8,795 bases of DNA from Thermoflexales bacterium (GTDB lineage: Bacteria > Chloroflexota > Anaerolineae > B4-G1 > SLSP01), in the NCBI GenBank assembly GCA_007130345.1, contig SLSP01000362.1:1-8795 (forward strand), given 5' to 3'. The notes under the pieces were generated by a model. The model was given only the letters and a program-made list of their open reading frames with translations. It ran no database searches and was not told where the DNA came from. Positions 1-6,700 of this stretch are shown here, piece after piece. A program made the translations under genes and the position numbers. Every line of letters begins with the position of its first letter. Positions within the stretch are counted from its first letter, which is position 1.

Positions 1-444
1 GATGAGCATAACCAGCCCGTAGCCTTCGCCGTACTCGGCGGCGCGGAGGTCGGCCTGATGGTAGGTGATGGCGAGGCCCTCCGCCTCGGCTTGTTGGCGC
101 GCATGTTCAATAGACGCCGGGCCGAAGTCAATGCCGGTGCAGGTGTGGCCGAGCCGGGCGAGCCGCTGCGCGTACAGTCCCGGCCCGCAGCCCAGGTCGA
201 GAAGGCGGGTGGGGCGCGCGTCCAGCAGGCGCTCGTGAATCCAGCCAACATGTTGGTCAATGGTCTCGAAGCGGCGGCTGGCCCCGTCGTGTTCCTGCGA
301 GAGATGCTCCAAGAGCATCCGCGCGCTGAAGTCCGGGTCATCCCAGGGAATCTTGTCGCCTTCGGCCCAGGGCGTGGGCGTGGGGCGGTGGACGATGTCG
401 AGGAGGCGCGTCACGGGCCTCGCGCGGTCGGTTGCGGCGACCAT
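1..444 (-). CDS. Class I SAM-dependent methyltransferase, partial (C-terminus beyond window)
   Basis: The first 148 residues of a class I (Rossmann-fold) methyltransferase are visible; the gene runs off the left edge of the window. Motif I, the SAM-binding glycine loop, is clear at residues 81-89 (LLDLGCGPG). The acidic end of strand beta-2 follows at GIDFG (104-108), and a motif II-like ADL lies at 131-133. The first ~75 residues are a family-variable cap with no recognisable substrate signature, so the methyl acceptor cannot be named. The start is the ATG at 444-442, the first start codon after an in-frame TAG at 450-448 that is also the stop of the upstream epimerase gene. The 3-nt gap and the lack of a strong ribosome site of its own (only a GGCGGG-like stretch) point to translational coupling with the epimerase. 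The family assignment is secure; the substrate is unknown. Confidence 0.88.
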   Translation of the reverse strand, partial: MVAATDRARPVTRLLDIVHRPTPTPWAEGDKIPWDDPDFSARMLLEHLSQEHDGASRRFETIDQHVGWIHERLLDARPTRLLDLGCGPGLYAQRLARLGHTCTGIDFGPASIEHARQQAEAEGLAITYHQADLRAAEYGEGYGLVMLI

Positions 445-447
445 CGG

Positions 448-1527
448 CTAATCCCGCCGGCGGGTGAGCAGCCAGGCTATCATCAAGACCGAAGCCGCGA
501 ATAAGGCCGTAAGCGCGCGCTTCTTGCGGCGACACGCCGCCTCTTTGGAGGCGGGAATCTCCTGCGACAGCGTCAGCAGCGTTTCCAGCATACCGTCGCG
601 CAAGGGGCGCGGACGCCAGCCTAGCTCTTGCTGCGCTTTGCTGGAACGGGCCATATAGGTCGCGCCGGTCAAGGCGAGGGTCTCGCGGCTAAAGAGTTTG
701 GGCAACGGCAGCCACGAGTTTAGCAACCCCACCAGCGGCGCGAGGGGGCGCAAAAAGAGGGCGGGCACGTAAAGCCAGGGGCGGCGGCGGCCCAAGAGCA
801 GCGCCCACAAGTCGAACAGTTCGCCCAGGGTCAGGTTTGGCCCGGCCAAGATGTAACTCTCGCCTAACGCGCCTTTATCGGCGGCGAGGATGTGCCCCTG
901 CGCCACGTCATCCACATGCGCGAAGGTCAACGCCGTGTCATGACCGGGGACTACCGGCATCGTGCCCAGGCAAAATTGGTGCATCATCTCCGAGATGAAG
1001 CTGTGATCGCCCGGCCCGTATACGCCTCCCGGCATCACGACGATGATGGGCGCACCTTTTTCGATGAGCGGCAACACCACTTCGTAATGCGCCTGCCACT
1101 TGGTGCGTTCGTACTCGGTGAGGAAGGGCGGCCCCTGGAAGAAGCCTTCATCCACAACCCGGCCCTGGGTATCCCCAAACACCACCGTCGAACTGGTATG
1201 GACTATTTTGGGCACGCTTGCTTGAAGCGCGGCCTCCATAACGTTGCGGGTCCCTTCCACATTAACACGGTACATTTTTTCTGGATTATCGGTGCCGAAT
1301 TCGTACCACGCGGCGATGTGAAAAACAAGGTCGCAGTCCTGCATCCCTTCACGTAGAGCCGGCAAATCGAAGAGATCGCCGGGCACGGCACGCGCCCCCA
1401 ACAACTCGGCGATGGCGGCGGCGCGATCCGAGCGCGCCAGCACGCGCACCTCGTCGCCGCGCTCCACCAACTTGGCGACCACTCGTTTGCCGATGAATCC
1501 CGTTCCCCCGGTAATAAAGACCTTCAT
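448..1527 (-). CDS. NAD(P)-dependent epimerase/dehydratase (extended SDR, dihydroflavonol-reductase-like) with C-terminal membrane anchor
   Basis: This 359-residue extended short-chain dehydrogenase/reductase starts with a canonical Rossmann fingerprint, TGGTGFIG at residues 6-13. It then has GDL at 50-52 (adenine-side Asp), TSST at 111-114 supplying the catalytic Ser/Thr, and the YxxxK pair Tyr139/Lys143. FAHVDDVAQGH (202-212) and GWRPR (303-307) are the usual C-terminal marks of the dihydroflavonol-reductase/HpnA-like branch. Such enzymes oxidise, reduce or epimerise sugars or isoprenoid-type ketones; the substrate here is not determinable. The C-terminus is unusual: a basic stretch CRRKKR (332-337) leads into a hydrophobic segment at about 338-354 and an RRRD end, suggesting a tail anchor on the inner face of the membrane. 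The start is supported by a full AAGGAGG at 1540-1534, 6 nt upstream of the ATG. It is the first gene of an apparent operon with the methyltransferase. Confidence 0.93.
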   Translation of the reverse strand: MKVFITGGTGFIGKRVVAKLVERGDEVRVLARSDRAAAIAELLGARAVPGDLFDLPALREGMQDCDLVFHIAAWYEFGTDNPEKMYRVNVEGTRNVMEAALQASVPKIVHTSSTVVFGDTQGRVVDEGFFQGPPFLTEYERTKWQAHYEVVLPLIEKGAPIIVVMPGGVYGPGDHSFISEMMHQFCLGTMPVVPGHDTALTFAHVDDVAQGHILAADKGALGESYILAGPNLTLGELFDLWALLLGRRRPWLYVPALFLRPLAPLVGLLNSWLPLPKLFSRETLALTGATYMARSSKAQQELGWRPRPLRDGMLETLLTLSQEIPASKEAACRRKKRALTALFAASVLMIAWLLTRRRD

Positions 1528-1533
1528 CTATAT

Positions 1534-1540
1534 CCTCCTT
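1534..1540 (-). promoter_or_regulatory. Ribosome binding site of the epimerase gene
   Basis: Read on the minus strand this is AAGGAGG, a full anti-Shine-Dalgarno complement, 6 nt before the ATG at 1527-1525. It fixes the start of the epimerase and suggests strong translation of the first gene of the pair. Confidence 0.85.
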
Positions 1541-1617
1541 GTTGCTGTGAGCTTCGTGCCCGTCAGGCGTCAAACCGTTGTTTGCGAGCCGCCCCAAAAT
1601 GGCCTACGCGCTTACGT

Positions 1618-1645
1618 ATTATACTACACTCCCGGTAAGGGTCAT
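1618..1645 (-). promoter_or_regulatory. Putative sigma70-type promoter for the epimerase-methyltransferase operon
   Basis: On the minus strand a perfect TATAAT (-10) lies at 1623-1618. A -35-like ATGACC lies at 1645-1640, 16 nt upstream, and matches TTGACA at four of six positions. Transcription would start near 1611, giving an untranslated leader of about 80 nt that ends in the AAGGAGG site. The call rests on sequence resemblance and position only. Confidence 0.55.
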
Positions 1646-1676
1646 TGTGGACTTGGAGTGTGTTTGTCGCCGGGGT

Positions 1677-1700
1677 TATCGGCTATCGGCTACGGCTATC
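1677..1700 (+). repeat. Short direct repeats (TATCGGC x2, then TACGGC, TATC)
   Basis: Two perfect copies of TATCGGC (1677-1683 and 1684-1690) are followed by a shortened copy TACGGC (1691-1696) and TATC (1697-1700). The array ends exactly where the candidate -35 box of the response regulator promoter begins. Such phased heptamers upstream of a promoter can be activator sites, but no known regulator motif is recognised and chance slippage is possible. Confidence 0.45.
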
Positions 1701-1728
1701 TTTCGATTTGCGGAGACTTGTGTATAAT
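1701..1728 (+). promoter_or_regulatory. Putative sigma70-type promoter for the response regulator gene
   Basis: A perfect TATAAT lies at 1723-1728. A weak -35-like TTTCGA lies at 1701-1706, with a 16-nt spacer. Transcription would start near 1735, giving a leader of about 64 nt before the ATG at 1799. The weak -35 next to direct repeats would fit an activator-dependent promoter, which is inference. It diverges from the epimerase promoter about 80 nt away. Confidence 0.5.
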
Positions 1729-1798
1729 CTCTATGCAGGGATACTGTGCAAATCGCGTTATCCTACATCCAGACAGGCGTAGGGCGCGGGGAGGGTTG

Positions 1799-2443
1799 AT
1801 GACAATTCGCGTGTTAATTGTAGACGATCACAGCGTGGTGCGGCAGGGTTTGCAGATGTTCCTGGCGCTGGAGCCGGACATCGAGATTATCGGGGAGGCG
1901 CAGAACGGGCGCGAGGCCATCCACCGCGCGCGGGAGTTGCGGCCCGACGTGGTGCTGATGGATTTGCTGATGCCAGAGATGGGCGGCGTGGCTGCTATCG
2001 AGGCGATCAAGCAGGAGTTGCCGGAAGTGGAACTCATCGCGCTGACCAGCGTGCTGGAAGATAAGGCCATCTTCGACGCGATCCGCGTGGGGGCGACCGG
2101 CTATCTGCTCAAGGATACCGAGTCGCATAAGCTCTGCGAGGCTATCCAGGCCGCCGCCGCCGGGCAGGTGCAGCTTTCGCCGGAGGTGGCCGCCCGGCTG
2201 ATGCGCGACATCCGCGCGCCCGACAGCCCCGAAACGCTCACTGCCCGCGAGCGCGAGGTGCTGATCGCCATCACGCGGGGCCTGTCCAACAGCGAGATCG
2301 CCGCGGCGCTGTTCATCACCGAGAAGACGGTCAAGACGCATGTGAGCAACATCCTCGGCAAACTGCGCTTGCCGAGCCGCACGCAGGCCGCGCTCTACGC
2401 GCTCAAAAGCGGCCTGGTCTCGCTGGAGACAATAGATCTGTAG
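1799..2443 (+). CDS. NarL/LuxR-family two-component response regulator
   Basis: This 214-residue protein has two domains. The receiver domain (about 3-120) has the acidic pair Asp9/Asp10, the phospho-acceptor Asp55 in VVLMDLLMPEMGG, the switch Thr83/Ser84 and Lys105 in GYLLKD. After a short linker comes a LuxR-type helix-turn-helix (about 145-205): LTAREREVL, then GLSNSEIAAALFITEKTVKT, with the recognition helix over TEKTVKTHVSNIL. All residues needed for phosphotransfer and DNA binding are present and the length is normal for the family, so it should be a functional phosphorylation-dependent regulator. The start was placed at ATG 1799 because the receiver begins there (MTIRVLIVDDH) and a GGAGG at 1790-1794 precedes it, although 4 nt is a tight spacing. 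No histidine kinase is visible nearby, so partner and signal are unknown. The stop codon overlaps a palindromic repeat. Confidence 0.95.
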   Translation: MTIRVLIVDDHSVVRQGLQMFLALEPDIEIIGEAQNGREAIHRARELRPDVVLMDLLMPEMGGVAAIEAIKQELPEVELIALTSVLEDKAIFDAIRVGATGYLLKDTESHKLCEAIQAAAAGQVQLSPEVAARLMRDIRAPDSPETLTAREREVLIAITRGLSNSEIAAALFITEKTVKTHVSNILGKLRLPSRTQAALYALKSGLVSLETIDL

Positions 2444-2474
2444 ACCTGTCAGGTTTTGAAAACCTGACAGGTCT
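2442..2474. repeat. Perfect 16-bp inverted repeat between convergent genes
   Basis: The left arm AGACCTGTCAGGTTTT (2442-2457) and the right arm AAAACCTGACAGGTCT (2459-2474) are exact reverse complements around a single G at 2458. The left arm begins inside the TAG stop of the response regulator, and the repeat fills most of the 39-nt gap to the converging FGE-like gene. As RNA from either strand it would fold into a strong hairpin with the T/A bases at the loop side. No U-run follows it on either strand, so it is not a classical intrinsic terminator. A REP-like dispersed palindrome that may end or protect both transcripts fits better; this is inference. Confidence 0.85.
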
Positions 2475-2482
2475 GGTGGGGA

Positions 2483-3421
2483 TTACTCCGTCGCGGTCCG
2501 CGCGACGCGGAAGCCCAGGCGGAACAGGCGGTCGTGGCGGGAGCGATAGAAGCGGTTGCCGACCCGGCAGTCGTTCGCGCCGAAAATCCAACTGCCGCCG
2601 CGCATCACCCGGACGTGACCCGATGGTGGCCCGATGGGGTTGATCAGGTGGTCTGTGGTATACTCTCCATACCAGTCGTGGCACCACTCCCAGACGTTGC
2701 CGCTCATATCATGCAGGCCCAGCTCGTTGGGCGATTTCTGGCCCACCGGCTGCGTCGATTTCCCCGCATCAATGTGCGAAGCGCCGTGGCTGGTATAATC
2801 GAAGCCTAACGAAGTCCCGGTAAAGACGTACTCGCCGGAGTTGCCGAAGTACCACGCGACCTCGTCCACATTATTGCTGCCGGAGAACAGGTAGCGCGGC
2901 GAAGAGGCCGCGTGCCCCCCGGAGGCGGCGTATTCCCACTCGGCTTCGGTGGGCAGGCGATAGCCTGGCACCTGGGTGATGTCCGTGGTCACGTTGCCAT
3001 AGGCATCCAGCAAATCGCCGGCTTGGTTATAGGCCGGGGGCAGGCCCTCCCGTTCGCTCAACCAGTTGCAATAGTCCCGCGCATCCCACCAATCCACGTT
3101 GATGACGGGCCGAGACTCGCGCCCCCACCCTTGATCGTAGGCATACCGGCGACCGGTTGCCTCGCAGAAGTCGTCATACTCCGCGAACGTCACCTCATAT
3201 TTGCCGATCCAGAAGTCGTAGGTCAGCGTGACCGGGTGTACCGGGCGGGTGCCATCCCACAGATCGCCGACCTCATCGCCCTGGAGGAAGCTCCCGGCCT
3301 GCACCCGCACCATCTCCGGGACGAGGTGGGGCGGAGCGCGGCGGGTCAAGGTGCGGAAGGCCAGCAAGACGGCCAGGGCGACTATGCCAATGATGATGTG
3401 CTTCCGGGTGAGTTTCTTCAT
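2483..3421 (-). CDS. Membrane-anchored SUMF1/FGE-fold (formylglycine-generating-enzyme-like) protein, first catalytic Cys absent
   Basis: This 312-residue protein has a basic start (MKKLTRKH) and one hydrophobic segment (about 9-22), read as a signal anchor that exposes the rest outside the cytoplasm. Residues 37-308 form an FGE-sulfatase/SUMF1 domain (PF03781 type). Its marks in order are MVRVQAGSFLQGD (37-49), PVHPVTLTYDFWIGKYEVT (60-78), RLPTEAEWEYA (155-165), NELGLHDMSGNVWEW (232-246) and RGGSW (274-278) ending in GFRVAR (303-308). True formylglycine-generating enzymes carry two Cys in the stretch RGGSFxCxxxxC. Here it reads RGGSWIFGANDC, so the first is Phe280 and only Cys285 remains. 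Copper-dependent sulfatase activation is therefore unlikely; a structural or ligand-binding role of the C-type-lectin-like fold, or another reaction of the family, is more plausible. No sulfatase gene is in the window. The start is supported by CAGGAG at 3434-3429, 7 nt upstream. Confidence 0.93.
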   Translation of the reverse strand: MKKLTRKHIIIGIVALAVLLAFRTLTRRAPPHLVPEMVRVQAGSFLQGDEVGDLWDGTRPVHPVTLTYDFWIGKYEVTFAEYDDFCEATGRRYAYDQGWGRESRPVINVDWWDARDYCNWLSEREGLPPAYNQAGDLLDAYGNVTTDITQVPGYRLPTEAEWEYAASGGHAASSPRYLFSGSNNVDEVAWYFGNSGEYVFTGTSLGFDYTSHGASHIDAGKSTQPVGQKSPNELGLHDMSGNVWEWCHDWYGEYTTDHLINPIGPPSGHVRVMRGGSWIFGANDCRVGNRFYRSRHDRLFRLGFRVARTATE

Positions 3422-3428
3422 AGCTGGG

Positions 3429-3434
3429 CTCCTG
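3429..3434 (-). promoter_or_regulatory. Ribosome binding site of the FGE-like gene
   Basis: CAGGAG on the minus strand lies 7 nt before the ATG at 3421-3419. It supports this start, which also gives the protein its basic, hydrophobic N-terminal anchor. Confidence 0.75.
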
Positions 3435-3453
3435 TTTGGGTTAGTTACCTGAT

Positions 3454-3490
3454 AGCATAGCGCGTTATAGAACCGGACGCATCAGAACAA
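3454..3490 (-). promoter_or_regulatory. Possible promoter for the FGE-like gene
   Basis: Two -10-like hexamers are present on the minus strand: TATGCT at 3459-3454 and TATAAC at 3469-3464. A -35-like TTGTTC lies at 3490-3485, 15 nt upstream of the second. Neither pairing is ideal, so the location is tentative. Confidence 0.25.
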
Positions 3491-3536
3491 GGGCCGATTT
3501 GAGTCTACAACTTTAGTCGTGAGTCCCCTGAAAAGT

Positions 3537-3638
3537 CCTAAAATCCGATTTTTCCACACGCGACCTACTCTATATATGAAATTCGCACGCGAAAAATCTA
3601 TCGGTAGTATCAAGTTTCTAAAAAATCGGATTTTTAGG
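3537..3638. repeat. Imperfect inverted repeat, 17/18-bp arms, 67-bp spacer
   Basis: The left arm CCTAAAATCCGATTTTT (3537-3553) and the right arm AAAAATCGGATTTTTAGG (3621-3638) are reverse complements except for one extra T in the right arm. The 67-bp spacer is AT-leaning and includes CTATATATGAA and a GCACGCGAAAAATC stretch. The arms could be paired operator half-sites, the ends of a very small non-autonomous element, or a long-range hairpin. No target-site duplication is evident on the flanks and no coding capacity lies inside. Confidence 0.7.
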
Positions 3639-3702
3639 GTTCTTCCAGCAGAGTCAGTTATAAAACCGAAACAACGGGAACATTTGCACCCATTGCGGCG
3701 TC

Positions 3703-3708
3703 TATACT
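3703..3708 (+). promoter_or_regulatory. Candidate -10 element of the A2M-like gene
   Basis: TATACT matches the TATAAT consensus at five of six positions and is followed by ATAGGG. A TTGCAC at 3684-3689 resembles a -35 box but is only 13 nt away, too short for a standard sigma70 promoter, and the hexamer at the ideal spacing is poor. Transcription would start near 3715 and give a leader of about 60 nt. Confidence 0.35.
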
Positions 3709-3762
3709 ATAGGGCGACAACCAGCATGGCCCGTTGCCCCTCACCCATAACGCAACCCAATC

Positions 3763-3768
3763 AGGAGG
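3763..3768 (+). promoter_or_regulatory. Ribosome binding site of the A2M-like lipoprotein gene
   Basis: AGGAGG lies 5 nt before the ATG at 3774. It favours this start over the in-frame ATG at 3726, which has no such site and would put 16 extra polar residues before the signal peptide. Confidence 0.85.
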
Positions 3769-3773
3769 ATCCG

Positions 3774-6700
3774 ATGAAACGGAACATTTTAGCGTTCATA
3801 GGTTTGTGTCTGACTTTGCTGCTCGTCGTGGCGTGTGGGCGTCAGGTGCCCGTGACGCCCGACCCGGCCACGCCGACGCCGCGCCCCACGCACACCCCGC
3901 CGCCGCCCCGCCCCGTCATCCCCTACACGCCCGTGCCCGCCGACACGCTCTCGCCCATCATCATCCAGCGCGAGCCGCGCCGAGGCGAGGCCCTGCGCCC
4001 CGATGGCAGTATCGAGATCGTGTTTGATAAGGCGATGGATCAGGACGCTGTGGCGAACGCGCTCTCGGTACAGGCCGCCGGCGAGACGCCCAGCGCCATC
4101 TCCGGCGACTTGACATGGCGCGACGACCGGACGGTGTCCTTCAAGCCCACGCAGGCCCTCGCCCGCGACGTGGTCTACGACGTGATTCTGACGCAGGACG
4201 CCGTCGCGCGGAGCGGCGAGCCACTGCGCGAGCCATTCACCTTCCGCTTCACCACCGCCGGGTATCTCGAAGTGGCCCAGGTGATGCCGGCCCCGGCCTC
4301 GCGGGACATCGAGACCGACGCCACCATCACGGTCATCTTCAACCGCCCGGTGGTGCCCCTCACCGCGCTCCGGCAGATGGAGGACTTCCCCGACCCGCTG
4401 ACCTTCGATCCGCCGGTGGCCGGGCAGGGCGAGTGGCTCAACACGTCGATTTACGCCTTCACGCCCGACGCGCCGCTGCCCGGCGGCACTACCCTCACCG
4501 CGCGCGTGGCCGCCGGTCTGGAAGACGTCGCCGGGGCCGCGTTAGTGGAGGAGTACACCTGGCAGTTCACTACCGAGCGCCCGCAGGTGGTGTGGACGTC
4601 GCCCCGCGACCAGGCGGAACTGGTGGACATCAACACCGCCATCCGCGTGGAATTCAACCAGCCTATTGACCTCGACTCGGCGCGGCGCGCGTTCAATATG
4701 CGAGGCCGCCGCGCGGTGCAAGGCGACTTCGCCATCGAGGGGCACACGCTCGTCTTCACGCCCACGCAGGCGTTGAGCTTCGACACGCAGTACACGGTCA
4801 ATATCGACACGGGCATCACGGCCGTGGCCGGCGGCCAGGGAATGCGCGAGGCGTTCCGCTGGCGCTTTACCACCGTCCCCTTGCCAGAGATTGTCGCCAC
4901 CCGCCCGGCCCATCGAGAGCGCGAAGCCTATCCCCACACGGCCTTCGAGATCATCTTCAACACCCGCATCGACCCCACGACGGTGATGGACAACCTCTCG
5001 GCGACGCCGCCCCTCTCGCCCACGCAGGTCTACACGTCCTTCTCGCGCTATAACAACACCTTCACGCTGCGCTTCGGGGCACAGCCCTCGACCGAGTACA
5101 CGTTTGTCATCGACGCCGGGATTGCCGACCCCTACGGCAACACCATCCCCAGAGGGCGCGAGGTGAGCTTCCGCACCGCCCCCCTCGACCCGGCCTATCG
5201 CCTGGGCGTGCCGGATACCATCGGCACCTATGACGCCGCGCAACCGGCGCAACTCCTGGTGGAGCACGTCAACCTCTCGCGGCTGGATTTGGAACTGCAC
5301 CGCCTGCCACTATCGGCCATCGAGTCCAATTACTGGGATTGGGATACGCGCCTGCCCTCCGGCAGCGAGCTGATGCGTTCCTGGCAGGTCACGCTGGACA
5401 GCCCGCTGAACGAGCGCGCCCACGCCCTCATCGATCTGGCGCAGACGGCGGACAACACCCTCGCGCCCGGCCTCTACGTGCTGCGCGCCACCTCCCCCGA
5501 CCTCGACCGCAACGATTACGCGCGGCGGCAGTTCCATGTGATGGTGGTCTCGGACTTGAACCTGACGCTGAAGCGCGGGCCGGAGTCGCTGTTCCTCTGG
5601 GCCACCGACCTGGCCTCCGGCGAACCGGTTCCCGGCTTGACGCTGAACATCATCGAGCGCGGCAACGACCGTTTCCGCGAGCGCGTGACCACCGACGCCG
5701 ATGGCGTGGCGCAATTCCCCGACAGCCAGGATCGCAACGCTTTGCTGGCCTACGCGGAAGCCCCCTTCGTCGCCGTCTCTGAGCACTGGGGCCAGCGCGA
5801 CATCAGCCCGTGGGCCTTTGGGATGGGCCAGGGCGCGCGCGCGCGGGACTACCGCGCGTACATCTACACCGACCGCCCCATCTACCGCCCCGACCAGACC
5901 GTGTACTTCAAGGGCGTGGTGCGCGCCGACGATGACGCGCTCTACAGCCTGCCCCGCGTCCGCGAGATCGAGGTGTTCATCCGCGACGCCAACTACACGG
6001 AGATTTACCACGAGCGGCTGACCCTCAGCGACCTGGGCACCTTTGAAGGCGAAGTGACGCTGGAAAGGGGCACGGGCCTGGGCCAGTACGCCATCGTCGC
6101 CAACTTCGACGGGCACTATATCGAGGCCGCCTTCCAGGTGGCCGCCTACCGCCCGCCGGAGTTCGAGGTGACGCTTGACCTGGACGCCGCCGAGGTCTCG
6201 CGCGGCGACGACGTGGCGGCCACGCTGCGCGCCAGCTACTTCTTCGGCGGGCCGCTGGCCGATGCCACCCTGGAATGGCACGCGATGGCACAGCCGTACA
6301 CCTTCGCACCGCCCTGGGGGGGACGCTACAGCTACAATGATGTGGACGATCCCTTCATCTGCCTGCGCTGCTGGTGGTGGGAGCCGCCCGCGCCCCAGGC
6401 GATTTTGAGTGGCGTAGGGACGACCGACGCCGCCGGCGAGTTCGCTCTGACCCTCCCCGGCGCGGAGTTGGACGAGGCAATGCAGCGCGGCGCGCAGCGC
6501 GTCACCCTCGAAGGCTCCGTCGTCGGCCCGGATAACCAACACATCTCTGGGCGCAGTTCCGTCATCGTCCACCCCGGCCCGTACTACATCGGCCTCAGCC
6601 CGCAAGAATACGTGGGCCGCGCCGGCCAGGAGCGCGCCATCGACCTGGTGGCCGTCGATTGGGCAGGCGCGCGCCTGCCCAACACCGCCGTCCAGGTGGA

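Larger units (their letters stand above)
3422..3773. other. Divergent intergenic region between the FGE-like and A2M-like genes
   Basis: These 352 nt hold no credible gene. The central part (about 3535-3670) is clearly AT-richer than the coding DNA on either side. It contains the widely spaced inverted repeat described separately and candidate promoters pointing both ways. The sequence GATTT/AAATC recurs (near 3496, 3548 and 3630), partly within the inverted repeat. Near the right end, the leader of the A2M-like gene can form a 7-bp RNA stem (3712-3718 with 3733-3739, one G-U pair, 14-nt loop). Confidence 0.6.

Noticed and set aside
58..504. Plus-strand open frame of 148 codons at the left edge
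   Set aside because: It lies antisense to the methyltransferase, whose DLGCGPG motif is unmistakable on the minus strand.
1412..1798. Upstream extension of the response regulator frame to an ATG at 1412
   Set aside because: It would overlap the start of the divergent epimerase gene and both promoters, and the receiver domain begins exactly at ATG 1799.
2442..2482. Classical rho-independent terminator
   Set aside because: The hairpin is strong, but no U-run follows it on either strand (GGTGGGG on plus, ACAGATCT on minus).
3530..3650. Insertion sequence or transposon remnant
   Set aside because: Inverted arms are present, but there is no transposase fragment and no clear target-site duplication. 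It is kept only as an inverted repeat.
3726..3773. In-frame upstream ATG at 3726 that would extend the A2M-like protein by 16 residues
   Set aside because: It lacks a ribosome site and would place polar residues before the lipoprotein signal. ATG 3774 has AGGAGG 5 nt upstream and gives a normal signal peptide.
4542..5300. Open frame on the minus strand (252 codons) opposite the Ig-like domains
   Set aside because: Same reason: antisense shadow of high GC at third positions, no domain and no ribosome site.
5310..6605. Long open frame on the minus strand (431 codons) inside the A2M-like gene
   Set aside because: It is antisense to a clearly recognisable A2M coding frame. The translation is a low-complexity Val/Gly/Ala/Arg mix without motifs, as expected opposite GC-rich codons.
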